NCBI GenBank assembly: GCA_964469555.1
Contig: CAYYAQ010000039.1
Span: 1 to 36,846 of the forward strand
Source: CAYYAQ01 sp964469555
GTDB lineage: Bacteria; Planctomycetota; UBA1135; UBA2386
Length of the DNA stretch: 36,846 nt
Direction of reading: 5' to 3'
Both the position numbers and the translations under genes were made by a program. The notes beneath the pieces were generated by a model that worked only from the letters and a program-made list of their open reading frames with translations, was not told where the DNA came from and did no database searches. Positions 1 to 8,110 of the stretch are shown here, one piece after another (position 1 is the first letter of the stretch; each line of letters starts with the position of its first letter).

Positions 1-249
1 GGCCAGCGTTGTCCAGCCGTAGTACCGGCTCGCAGCCTGGCGACCCTTGCTCCCGCGACCGTGCAGCATCAGCACCAGCGGCACCTTCTTCTTCTTGGAC
101 TTCTTGTAGCCCCTCGGGACGTGAAGGACGTAGGCGCGCTTGGTGTTGCCGATCTCGATCTCGCGGTCCGTGGTCCCGGACTTCTGCGCGACGAGGCACG
201 CGGGGAGAAAGAGAACCGTGAGGAGCAGACGGCGGGAGTAGTCGTGCAT
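1..249 (-). CDS. Secreted PHB-depolymerase/LpqC-like esterase, N-terminal part
   Basis: Only the first 83 codons are in the window; the gene runs off the left edge. The product begins with a clear signal peptide (basic MHDYSRR, hydrophobic LLLTVLFLPACLVA, cleavage near AQ), so it is exported. After a short beta-strand region it has PLVLMLHGRGSKG, which matches the strand plus oxyanion-hole HGxG loop of alpha/beta hydrolases of the carboxylesterase-1 / poly(3-hydroxybutyrate) depolymerase / LpqC type. That family hydrolyses ester bonds (polyester, feruloyl or acyl esters). The nucleophile Ser and the Asp/His lie outside the window, so activity and substrate cannot be judged. The start is the ATG at 247-249 on the minus strand. 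It is divergent from the next gene, with about 230 bases between that hold no other convincing ORF. Confidence 0.72.
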   Translation of the reverse strand, partial: MHDYSRRLLLTVLFLPACLVAQKSGTTDREIEIGNTKRAYVLHVPRGYKKSKKKKVPLVLMLHGRGSKGRQAASRYYGWTTLA

Positions 250-477
250 GATGGTCAGGTCCGTTGCGGGGCGGCAGTCGAACGCCCCCTATTGTCCCGG
301 CGCGAGACCTGCGGGGACCAACGGTTTTGTCCCGAGAATGAATCTCTGGCCCGAGACGGTCGGCCAGATCGCGTGCGGTGGGGACAACGCCTGGACGGAA
401 GTCGTGGCCGGGAGGCGCTGGCGGTTGCCGGATTCCAACAAGAGGTCAAGGGCAAGACTCTCGGCGCTCTCGTCGGC

Positions 478-894
478 ATGCCGCATTCCCTGGGTCACAT
501 CATCTCCTCCAAGCTCTTGGGGGCGTCCATGGTCGCCATCCCTTCGGTTGTCTTCTTTTGCATCGGAGTCCTGTGCAATCCGGATGACTTCGGGTGGTTC
601 ATGCAGGATGTCGTGAGCGAACCCGGAGCCTGGTTCTTCCTCTCCCAGGTCGTGCTCTGCCTGGTCCTGACCACCTTCTACTCCTTGCGTGTCATGCGGG
701 GAGCGTTCGCGTTGGCTGTCGCGACGTTGGCGCTCGGCAATATGATCTACTGGATGGGTGCGACCGCGATCTCGTTCGGCAGCATGGACCCCGATCCGCT
801 GGCCGGATTTGGATTGATCCTGTCGGCTGGTCTGTGCGTCGTTCTCGCGAATGCGACCGTACGTCGCATTCGCGATGTGGCGTCCGAAGAGTGA
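478..894 (+). CDS. Small four-helix membrane protein, unknown function
   Basis: A 138-residue protein with four hydrophobic segments: about residues 11-31 (GASMVAIPSVVFF), 45-65 (FFLSQVVLCLVLTTF), 75-98 (ALAVATLALGNMIYWMGA) and 105-125 (FGLILSAGLCVVLAN). It is therefore probably an inner-membrane protein with a short charged C-terminus. I do not recognise the family. The frame is open far upstream, but the upstream part looks non-coding (Arg/Gly-rich, no hydrophobic pattern), so I chose the ATG just before the first helix. There is no strong ribosome binding site; a start slightly further upstream at a GTG or TTG cannot be excluded. The stop lies 4 bases from the convergent FKBP gene. Confidence 0.6.
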   Translation: MPHSLGHIISSKLLGASMVAIPSVVFFCIGVLCNPDDFGWFMQDVVSEPGAWFFLSQVVLCLVLTTFYSLRVMRGAFALAVATLALGNMIYWMGATAISFGSMDPDPLAGFGLILSAGLCVVLANATVRRIRDVASEE

Positions 895-898
895 CGCG

Positions 899-2449
899 CT
901 ACTTCAGTCCCAGCAGCTTGACGTGAAATACGAGTGTCGCGTCAGGACCGATCCTTCCGTCCGGTGTTCCTTTGGGGCCGTAGCCGAGGGCGCTGGGGAT
1001 CACGAAGAGGAAGGAGTCTCCCGGCTTCATGAGCTGAAGTCCTTCGGTCCAACCCGGGATGACCTCGCCGACGCGAAACTCCGCAGATTGGCCTCTCTCG
1101 AAGGAGCTGTCGAACAGCTTGCCGTCATGCAGCCAGCCGGAGTAGTGGACTTCGACCATTCTACCCATGCGGGGCGTCGCGCCTTTCCCGTCGCCGCGCG
1201 CGATCACTTTGTACTTCAAGCCGCTCTTCGTCGTGGTCAGCTCCGAGTCCTTGGGGAGTTGGAACTCTGGGGTGGGGATGGGCTTCTTCATGCTCGTGAG
1301 TTCAAGGCGCCAGATGGTGTTGAACCGGAGCATGCGCGGCGGCGTCATCGTGTCCGGGACCTCGATCCGCATTACGTCGCCGATCTTCATGAGTAGCAGT
1401 ATCTCGTCCAGGAACTTGTGCTCCGCCCGTCCAACAATCACGGGCATGATGCCGACGAGGTCCGAGCCTGCGATGTACGTTCCGTCGGCCTTCCAGAAGT
1501 CCCACTTCAGCTCGCACCTGTAGCTCTTGCCGGGGTGCTCACCCTTGCCTTCGGCGAGTCGCTCGTACAGAAGGCCGGACTTGGTCGACGTGGACACCTT
1601 CTCATTGCCGGGCGGAAACTTCGCGGCCTTGTTGTGATCGATGAGCTTGATCTGCCAAACCGAGTCTTCGGGCATCCGGGCTGCCTGGTCTACGGGGACG
1701 AGGATTCGCCACACGGCGCCCGTTTTCATCATCGGTAGGACTTCCGTGAAGAACGGGTGGGAGAGGCTCTTGATCGGAGCCTTCATCGTCCGTCCGAACT
1801 GTGAGGTCGCGGAGAGTAATTTACCCTTGACCGTCCACGCCGTGTACTCGATCTCGACGACATCTGCGACGTCCGGGCTGGTTCCCTCGCCCACCTCGTA
1901 GATTTCGTACTTGAGGCCGGACTTGGTTACCTTGGTGTTGTCCGAATCGCCGTGCGCGAAGTCCATGCGCTTGGGTCGGTAGGTAAACTCGACCAACTCG
2001 ATCTCGAAGATCATCGTGGAGTTCGGCGGGATGCGGCCCTTTTGCCCGGCGGCTCCGTACGCGAACTTCGGCGACGCGGTCATCTTGATCTTCCCGCCCT
2101 TGCCGAGGAACGTCGGCGCAAAGTTGACGGCGAAGATGCCGCGCGTGCTGCCGACATCCACCGTGATCGGACCTGTAGCCGCTGTCGAATGAATGAATGT
2201 CCCGTCGCTGAGCCACTCCGTGAAGTGGATCTTGGCGGAGTCACCAGTGTCTGGTTTGAGCCGGCCCGTTCCGGGTTCGAGGATCGAGTAGACCAGACCG
2301 GAGTCGTGCTTGACGACAATCTTGTCCGCTGGAATGGTCGGATGGGGGGCCTGTTTCGTGGTCTCCCCCTGTGCGGGAAGGGCGACACCCAGTGCCGTGG
2401 TGCAGGTGAGAATGGCGAGGGCGAGCCTGCCGCGCAGTGTTTCGGTCAT
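899..2449 (-). CDS. Exported four-domain FKBP-type peptidyl-prolyl isomerase
   Basis: A 516-residue protein with a signal peptide (MTETLRGRLALAILTCTTAL, cleavage near PAQG). I start at this ATG rather than one 12 codons upstream because it begins the leader. Four FKBP-like units follow, each introduced by a SGLxY strand motif: about 47-165, 174-275, 288-390 and 404-516. Only the last keeps the usual FKBP active-site set: VHYSGW, FDSS, an Arg in FERG, EVIPGW, and the ALGYG loop. Unit 1 keeps AYG and GRIPPN but has IH for FD and lacks VIPGW. Units 2 and 3 lack nearly all binding residues. FKBPs catalyse prolyl cis-trans isomerisation; the degenerate units probably bind or space clients. Location is periplasm or cell surface. 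It is divergent from rocD, with about 260 non-coding bases between. Confidence 0.88.
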   Translation of the reverse strand: MTETLRGRLALAILTCTTALGVALPAQGETTKQAPHPTIPADKIVVKHDSGLVYSILEPGTGRLKPDTGDSAKIHFTEWLSDGTFIHSTAATGPITVDVGSTRGIFAVNFAPTFLGKGGKIKMTASPKFAYGAAGQKGRIPPNSTMIFEIELVEFTYRPKRMDFAHGDSDNTKVTKSGLKYEIYEVGEGTSPDVADVVEIEYTAWTVKGKLLSATSQFGRTMKAPIKSLSHPFFTEVLPMMKTGAVWRILVPVDQAARMPEDSVWQIKLIDHNKAAKFPPGNEKVSTSTKSGLLYERLAEGKGEHPGKSYRCELKWDFWKADGTYIAGSDLVGIMPVIVGRAEHKFLDEILLLMKIGDVMRIEVPDTMTPPRMLRFNTIWRLELTSMKKPIPTPEFQLPKDSELTTTKSGLKYKVIARGDGKGATPRMGRMVEVHYSGWLHDGKLFDSSFERGQSAEFRVGEVIPGWTEGLQLMKPGDSFLFVIPSALGYGPKGTPDGRIGPDATLVFHVKLLGLK

Positions 2450-2710
2450 GTCTCGAATCCTAGGGTTGCCCTTGAGGGACTGCAACTTGCGGGCCGAGAG
2501 ACGCCCGCCGGCGGCCCGGATTGTGATTCGGGGCCAGGATGGTGCGAACGAGAATCGGTTCTCAATGTTCCAATGTTTGCGCTGTGTGGCGTCTTGCGAG
2601 GTGAGAGTTTGGATCTAACCGTCGGATCTGCCGGCGGTATAGCGGCTTGCCCGGGCGGTGGATCCCGGCAGACGGGAGAAACTTGGCCCGCGACAGACTA
2701 GATTGCGGAC

Positions 2711-3922
2711 ATGGACGACATTGCAGCCAACACGTCGGAACTCCTGGATCTCGAATCCCGGTTCAGTGCCCACAACTACCACCCGCTGGACATCGTCCTC
2801 AACCGGGGTGAGGGAGTGTGGGTGTACGACGTCGAGGGGAAGCGTTATCTGGACTTCCTCGCGGCCTATTCGGCGGTCAACCAGGGGCACAACCACCCGC
2901 GCATCATCCAGGCCCTGATCGCCCAGGCGAAACAACTCAGCCTGACGTCGCGCGCCTTCCGCAACGACCGGTTTGGCCGATTCTGCGAGAAGCTCGCGAA
3001 GCTGACGGGCTACGAAAAGGTGCTCATGATGAACGCCGGCGCAGAGGCCGTCGAGACCGCTGTCAAGGCAGCCCGAAAGTGGGGCTACACCGTGAAGGGG
3101 ATCCCGCAGGACCAGGCGGAGATCTTCGTCTTCGACGGCAACTTTCACGGGCGGACGACAACGATCGTCGGGTTCTCCACCGATGACGACGCGAAGGCTG
3201 GCTACGGTCCGTTCACGCCGGGTTTCAAGGTCCTTCCGTACGGCGACATCGACGCGGTCCGAGAGGCGATGCACGACAACGTGGCCGCGATTCTCGTGGA
3301 GCCGATTCAGGGTGAGGGTGGTGTCATCATTCCGCCCGACGGATTCCTCGCCGGGTTGCGAGAGACCTGCGATTCTGGAAACGCGCTGTTGATCTGCGAC
3401 GAGATTCAATCCGGGCTGGGGCGGACCGGTGAACTCTTCGCGCACCGGGCGGCGGGGATTCGTGCGGACGCCGTGACGATCGGCAAGGCGCTGTCCGGCG
3501 GAGTCTACCCCGTGTCCGCGTTCCTCGCGGACGACGCGGTGATGGATGTGTTCCAGCCGGGTACCCACGGCTCGACGTACGGTGGCAATCCGTTGGCCTG
3601 TGCCGTCGCGGAGGCGGCGCTGGACGTGCTTATCGATGAGGATCTCCTCGGTCGCTCGAAGGAGTTGGGCGCGTGGTTCCTCGAACAGGTTCGCAATCTG
3701 AACTCGCCACATATCAAGGAGGTGCGCGGGGCCGGGTTGTGGATCGGCGTCGAATTGCACCCCGAGGCGGGTGGCGCGCGCGGCTTCTGCGAAGCCCTGA
3801 TGCAAAAGGGCATGCTCTGCAAGGAGACGCACACCCACACGATCCGTTTCGCCCCGCCCCTCGTCATCAAGAAGGACGAGCTGGAGTGGGCCATGGAACA
3901 CATCGCCCAGGTTCTGTCCTGA
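2711..3922 (+). CDS. rocD: Ornithine aminotransferase (ornithine--oxo-acid transaminase)
   Basis: A 403-residue class-III PLP-dependent aminotransferase of normal length for the family. The N-terminal YSAVNQGHNHP (residues 53-63) and NAGAEAVE (108-115) motifs are typical of RocD. D230 in LLICDEIQSG would hold the pyridine nitrogen, and K259 in TIGKALSGG is the expected Schiff-base lysine. RocD transfers the delta-amino group of ornithine to 2-oxoglutarate, giving glutamate-5-semialdehyde and glutamate, in arginine/ornithine breakdown or proline synthesis. It is cytosolic, with no leader. No other arg or pro gene is adjacent, so it looks like a single-gene unit. It converges on the RlmM-like gene with 9 bases between stops. 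Acetylornithine aminotransferase is the main alternative, but the N-terminal motif favours RocD. Confidence 0.92.
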   Translation: MDDIAANTSELLDLESRFSAHNYHPLDIVLNRGEGVWVYDVEGKRYLDFLAAYSAVNQGHNHPRIIQALIAQAKQLSLTSRAFRNDRFGRFCEKLAKLTGYEKVLMMNAGAEAVETAVKAARKWGYTVKGIPQDQAEIFVFDGNFHGRTTTIVGFSTDDDAKAGYGPFTPGFKVLPYGDIDAVREAMHDNVAAILVEPIQGEGGVIIPPDGFLAGLRETCDSGNALLICDEIQSGLGRTGELFAHRAAGIRADAVTIGKALSGGVYPVSAFLADDAVMDVFQPGTHGSTYGGNPLACAVAEAALDVLIDEDLLGRSKELGAWFLEQVRNLNSPHIKEVRGAGLWIGVELHPEAGGARGFCEALMQKGMLCKETHTHTIRFAPPLVIKKDELEWAMEHIAQVLS

Positions 3923-3931
3923 AACTCCCGA

Positions 3932-4831
3932 TCAGGTTCGCAGGAAGGTGAGCTCGTGCTTGTTATGGCCGAGATGGACGAGCCGCGAGCCGGGGATCGC
4001 CTGGAATCGCGCCGCGGACGCGTGGTCGGTTTCGCCCTGGAACTTGACGGTGCAGATCATCTTGGGGCACGCGTCGAGCCACTTGTGCACGAGTTTCAGC
4101 AGGCGGTCGGGATAGCACGCGACGTCGCAACACAGCCAGTCGATCGGGCCGAGCGAACCAGGGTCTATCGAGAACGCGCTCTCCTGCCGGAACTGTACGT
4201 TTGGGAGAGACGCGACGGCGGGGTCGAGCGGAGCCTTGTCGACGCTGATGACTCGCGCACCCGTCTTCTGCAAGACCCAGGTCCATCCGCCGGGGCTGCT
4301 GCCCAGGTCCAGGCAGGTATCACCTGGTCCGGGGGTCTCCCCGATGGCGGTCAGGGCTTCGAACAACTTCAGATACGCGCGATTCGGCGGGCTCTCCCGA
4401 TCCTCCACGAATCGGACCTCTCCGTTTGGAAACGGACTCGAACAGCGTGGCGCCGCGAGGATCGTGTCCCGGTCCAACAAGGTCCATGAACCGAGCGGAG
4501 CATCGGGCGGGAGATTGGGAAAGACGATCGGCTTGGCGCTGACGTGCGGCAACTTGTCGGCGATCAGCGTGGCGCGCCGATGGTGGTCGAACGAGTAGAG
4601 TGACCAATTGCGCTGCATCGCCCGGAGCTCGCGGGCCCCATGCCCGATGGATTCGATCGTGATGCGCCGGGGCTCGTGCCAGACGTTGGCGGCCCACGCC
4701 ACGGAACGCGCGGGGCCCTCGGCGAGCAACAGTCGGTCGTACGTCTCGACCACGCCGCCGAGTTCGTGACGCAGTTGCTCCACGTACCCGCTGGGCGCGA
4801 GGTACGCGGTGCAGGAGTCGTTCGTCGACAT
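3932..4831 (-). CDS. RlmM/FtsJ-like rRNA 2'-O-methyltransferase
   Basis: A 299-residue protein with a C-terminal Rossmann methyltransferase fold. The SAM-binding loop is LDLGSSPGGW (174-183). The four catalytic residues expected for RrmJ/FtsJ 2'-O-ribose methyltransferases can be picked out as K155 (AYLKLFEAL), D236 (CCDV), K263 (TVKF) and E293 (HELTFLR). The wording around them (NRAYLKL, TVKFQG, HNKHELT) is closest to RlmM, which methylates C2498 of 23S rRNA in E. coli. The protein is shorter than E. coli RlmM (about 366 residues) and its N-terminal half is divergent, so the exact target nucleotide is uncertain. It is cytosolic. It is divergent from the DUF1611 gene and converges on rocD. 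Confidence 0.8.
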   Translation of the reverse strand: MSTNDSCTAYLAPSGYVEQLRHELGGVVETYDRLLLAEGPARSVAWAANVWHEPRRITIESIGHGARELRAMQRNWSLYSFDHHRRATLIADKLPHVSAKPIVFPNLPPDAPLGSWTLLDRDTILAAPRCSSPFPNGEVRFVEDRESPPNRAYLKLFEALTAIGETPGPGDTCLDLGSSPGGWTWVLQKTGARVISVDKAPLDPAVASLPNVQFRQESAFSIDPGSLGPIDWLCCDVACYPDRLLKLVHKWLDACPKMICTVKFQGETDHASAARFQAIPGSRLVHLGHNKHELTFLRT

Positions 4832-4931
4832 GCGTCCATCCTAGTGGGGTGGGTCGCCACCAGAAGAGCAGGCCGGAAATGCGGGACGGATCTTCGCGAC
4901 GTGTGGACATGCACCCGGCGCGGGGCTACTC

Positions 4932-5954
4932 ATGATCGCCATGGGCCCAGCGGCGATCGACGCCCCGTATCTGCTCTTCCTCGGCGACGTCCCTGGTGGA
5001 ACGTACGCGAAGACCGCCACCGGGATCGTCCACTGGCGTCCGGAGTCCTGTTCTGGAGTCTGGCGATTGAATGACGGGGACCTCCTCGGGCTCCCGGCGC
5101 AGACGCCCGAGGAGGCCGTCGCCGCCGGCGCGCGAACGCTGGTCATCGGCGTCGTCAACTCGGGTGGAGTGTTGCCTGAAGACTGGATCGTGGCGCTGCG
5201 CCGCGCACTCGACGCGGGTCTGGACATCGCGAACGGACTGCACACACGCTTGCGCTCGATTCCCGAGCTGGCTGACGCTGCCCGGCTGCTGGGCCGGCGA
5301 CTGCACGACGTGCGCTATCCCGAGCGGGTATTCCCCGTCGGCACTGGTCGACGACGTCCGGGCAACCGCCTCTTGACGGTCGGGACGGATTGCTGTGTCG
5401 GCAAGATGTTCACCGCGTTGACCCTCGAGCGCGATCTTCTCGCGCGGGGAGTGAAAGCGACTTTCAGGGCGACTGGACAGACCGGCATCTTCATCGCCGG
5501 GTGTGGTGTCCCCGTCGATGCCGTCGTCAGCGATTTCGTATCCGGCGCCGCCGAAGAGCTCAGCCCTGATGCCGACGTCGATCACTGGGACCTCATCGAA
5601 GGGCAGGGATCCCTGTTCCATCCGTCGTTCGCGGCGGTGAGCCTCGGATTGCTGCACGGCTCGCAGCCGGATGCGATGGTGATGTGTCATGTCGCGGGAA
5701 GGACGATCGTGGAGGGAGCCGGGACGCCGATTCCAACGCTGAACGACTGCATCGCCGCGAACGAAACTGCGGCGCAAGTCGTGCGGCCCGGGTCGAAGGT
5801 CATCGGTATCTCCCTGAACACTGCAAGCCTCTCTGCACAAGACGCGGCCAGTCAGATCGCGGAGACGGAGGACGCACTCGGTTTGCCGGTGGGGGATCCC
5901 GTGCGGACGGGTCTCGGCAGCATCATGGATGCGATTCTCGCGGACGACCCGTAG
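4932..5954 (+). CDS. DUF1611 family protein, DgcN-like
   Basis: A 340-residue cytosolic protein of the DUF1611 family. It has an N-terminal Rossmann-like half (about 12-135) and a C-terminal P-loop half with the unusual loop GTDCCVGK at 151-158, followed by conserved ATGQTGIFIAG (180-190), the DWDLIEGQGS-type segment and a VIGISLNT strand. Members studied in marine bacteria (DgcN) are described as N-acyltransferases acting on D-glutamate together with the racemase DgcA. In many genomes the family sits next to a dipeptide epimerase-like enolase, but no such partner is present here. The reaction in this organism is therefore only a guess. Start ATG at 4932; a second ATG lies 9 bases downstream. 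The next gene starts 20 bases after the stop, so the two may be co-transcribed. Confidence 0.78.
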   Translation: MIAMGPAAIDAPYLLFLGDVPGGTYAKTATGIVHWRPESCSGVWRLNDGDLLGLPAQTPEEAVAAGARTLVIGVVNSGGVLPEDWIVALRRALDAGLDIANGLHTRLRSIPELADAARLLGRRLHDVRYPERVFPVGTGRRRPGNRLLTVGTDCCVGKMFTALTLERDLLARGVKATFRATGQTGIFIAGCGVPVDAVVSDFVSGAAEELSPDADVDHWDLIEGQGSLFHPSFAAVSLGLLHGSQPDAMVMCHVAGRTIVEGAGTPIPTLNDCIAANETAAQVVRPGSKVIGISLNTASLSAQDAASQIAETEDALGLPVGDPVRTGLGSIMDAILADDP

Positions 5955-5974
5955 GGAACCGCTAGACTTCCCGC

Positions 5975-7576
5975 ATGCGCCTAACCCCCATCCTGATCCT
6001 GCTGGTGCAGGCCTTCGCTGACAGTTCGACGAACGCGCAGATCAAACTTCCCCGTCCACTGTCGGGCACCTACACCGTCGATCCGAAGGGCACTGGCGAC
6101 CGCGCGTTCCTCGACGTCGCGTCAGCTGTGCGGTACCTCTCGCTCGTCGGTGTCGCCGGCGAATTCGAGTTGCGAGTCGCGCCCGGGGAGTACAAGGGCG
6201 CGCTCACATTCTTCCCCGTTCAGGGCTTGAAAGAGGACCAGAAGATCGTCATCCGGTCCACGGGACAGGGCAAGGTCATCCTCACTGCCGAAGGGACCAT
6301 CGTCTCGTTTCAGGCCGGCACGAAGAACATCGTGCTCGACGGGCTGACGTTCGGCGATAGCGGTAGCTCTCCGACCATCCAGGCCACGGGGCGGTGCACA
6401 GACATCGAGATCCGCAATTGCCTGTTCACCGGGGAGACGGGTGGCAATCGCGTCATCGAGATTCAGGGAAACCAGACCTCTCGCCGGTGGAATATCCACC
6501 ACAACAAGTTCGAGGTGACCGGCAACGGGAGTTACGGGATCTACACGCAGGCGACCTACCAACTGCGCATTCACCACAACGAGTTCGTGTGCGACAGTTC
6601 GCGCGAACCGATCAGCATCTGGAATGCGAACAAGTCCGAGTCGAGTGTGCACGATAATGTCTTCCTCGGTTCGGTCAGAGGAAGAGGATGCGCGGTGCGG
6701 CTCGACGTCAGTGGTCACGACGTCGACGTCGTCAACAACCTGTTCATTTTGGAACTCGCCAACAACAACGACGCGGTCATCCGGAGCCAAGGTCTTCGCA
6801 ACGGAACGCACAATCGAATCCGGCACAACGTGTTCATCATTCGCGGAGCAGGAGCAGCTGTGAGGACGCGTGGACCGATCGGGCTCGATCACAACTTGTA
6901 CGCCATGCAAGAGGGTGGCGTCGGCATGACGAACAATGACGTGCACGAGTCCCTCGAGGAATGGCAGGCGGCGATCGCGGAGGGGTTTGCTGTCGACGAA
7001 ATGGCTGATCAGAACAGCGGCGAGGCGGAGCCGAAGTTCTTCAAGCGGTACGCGCAGTTGATGGAGCTGTTTCACGAGTTCGACGACGAAACCGACTCGG
7101 AACTCGACCCGGATGATTCCGAGGTGAAGGCCATCGCCGCGGACAAGGCCCGCGAGAAGCTCGATGCGAACAGCGAGATCCGGTATCTGCTCAAGGTGCT
7201 CGGCGAGACGGATCCCGTGGCGATTCGACTGGCCATCAAGCGATTGGAAATACACGGGCGCAACGCCATTGTCGCTGTTCCAAAGCTCGGCAAGCTCTGT
7301 TCTCACAAGCACGCTGCGATCCGCGCGGATGCCGCGGAATCCCTCGGTCGAATCAGGATCGGGGCGGAGATCGTCATCCCCGAGTTGATCAAGATGCTCG
7401 ACGAAAAGGACGAACGCGTGCTGCTGGCGGTGGTGAAGACGCTGGGCAGTTTCGATCACCTGGCGATGAAGGCGGCGCCGCGTCTCAGGCAGCTCGAGAA
7501 GCACGGCCTCGAGACCGTCAAGACAGCGGCCGAAGCCGCGCGGAAGGCGGTGCTCGGCGAGGATACCAAGAAGTAG
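5975..7576 (+). CDS. Secreted parallel beta-helix protein fused to HEAT repeats
   Basis: A 533-residue protein with a short leader (MRLTPILILLVQAFA). Residues about 30-310 form a right-handed parallel beta-helix: repeated rungs such as IEIRNCLFTG, WNIHHNKFEV, LRIHHNEFVC, SSVHDNVFLG, VDVVNNLFIL and NRIRHNVFII, with Asn ladders and HxN turns. This fold is common in pectate lyases and carbohydrate-active proteins; no catalytic set is clear. An acidic linker (about 345-395, rich in D and E) leads to about four HEAT/PBS-lyase-like helical repeats (400-525, AIRLAIKRLEIHG, AIRADAAESLGRI). HEAT repeats normally bind protein partners. The fusion suggests a surface protein that binds a glycan or scaffold through the helix and a protein through the HEAT tail; that is inference. 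It ends in a Lys-rich tail. Confidence 0.78.
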   Translation: MRLTPILILLVQAFADSSTNAQIKLPRPLSGTYTVDPKGTGDRAFLDVASAVRYLSLVGVAGEFELRVAPGEYKGALTFFPVQGLKEDQKIVIRSTGQGKVILTAEGTIVSFQAGTKNIVLDGLTFGDSGSSPTIQATGRCTDIEIRNCLFTGETGGNRVIEIQGNQTSRRWNIHHNKFEVTGNGSYGIYTQATYQLRIHHNEFVCDSSREPISIWNANKSESSVHDNVFLGSVRGRGCAVRLDVSGHDVDVVNNLFILELANNNDAVIRSQGLRNGTHNRIRHNVFIIRGAGAAVRTRGPIGLDHNLYAMQEGGVGMTNNDVHESLEEWQAAIAEGFAVDEMADQNSGEAEPKFFKRYAQLMELFHEFDDETDSELDPDDSEVKAIAADKAREKLDANSEIRYLLKVLGETDPVAIRLAIKRLEIHGRNAIVAVPKLGKLCSHKHAAIRADAAESLGRIRIGAEIVIPELIKMLDEKDERVLLAVVKTLGSFDHLAMKAAPRLRQLEKHGLETVKTAAEAARKAVLGEDTKK

Positions 7577-7630
7577 GAGGCTCTTGACCGGTCGTGACCG
7601 TGCGGATATCGGAGAAGGCGTCTTGCTCGA

Positions 7631-7880
7631 GCCGCGCGAACTCCAGGGCATGTCGTCGTCCATTCCCAAGAGCATGTAGTGGCCAACGGACAGGGTGTTG
7701 ACGTCCGTCGGTAGCGTCACCGCGGCAGCCTTCCCCGCTTGCTGAAGCGGCAAACCGGAGTCGTCGCGGCACGCCGCCTTCGACCCAGTGCGTGTGCACG
7801 CCGGTGGCCTGGTGACTCTCAGCATGCCCGACCAGGTCAATGCGCTGGGCGTCAGCGGGAGCGAGGGTGGCGTCGAGGCC
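7631..7880 (-). pseudogene. Decayed C-terminus of a galactose-oxidase-like (DUF1929) protein
   Basis: This is the only recognisable content in the 534 bases between the beta-helix gene and msrB. On the minus strand at 7631-7723 the translation has VTLPTDVNTLSVGHYMLLGM followed by DDD, which resembles the end of the galactose oxidase-like early-set domain (usual form LTVPANPNVAPPGYYMLF then a D-rich turn). In a different minus frame at about 7752-7880 there is GLDATLAPADAQRIDLV and then TGVHTHWVEGGVPRRLRF, resembling the earlier SVTHxxDxDQRxxxLxF strand of the same domain. At least one frameshift separates the two and no proper stop follows, so this is a fossil at best. The rest of the gap (7881-8110) shows nothing. 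The homology is judged by eye from short motifs. Confidence 0.38.
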
Positions 7881-8110
7881 GCACAACCAGAGGAGAGCGG
7901 GCGAGGGGGGGTCGCATGTGGAGGTCCGGTGACCCGGCAGGGGTGTTGACATCGTAGCTGCACCCGGGCGTCTCTGAAGGTCCACAGTTGGATGGAACCC
8001 GGGTTTCCTCATCCAGTAGGAGTCGGGCCTTCCGCTGTGGGACGCGACTCATTCTCCGGGCCGCCCTTGTCAGAGACCGCCGCCTACGTTGTCATGGACC
8101 GGTAAGACCA

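Noticed and set aside
2615..3901. 428-residue minus-strand ORF opposite rocD
   Set aside because: Lies entirely antisense to a complete, motif-bearing aminotransferase; Arg/Val/Asp-rich shadow composition typical of GC-rich DNA.
6122..7963. 613-residue minus-strand ORF opposite the beta-helix gene
   Set aside because: Most of it is a shadow of the beta-helix/HEAT gene. Only its first part, in the gap, has a motif worth noting and is listed as a pseudogene remnant.
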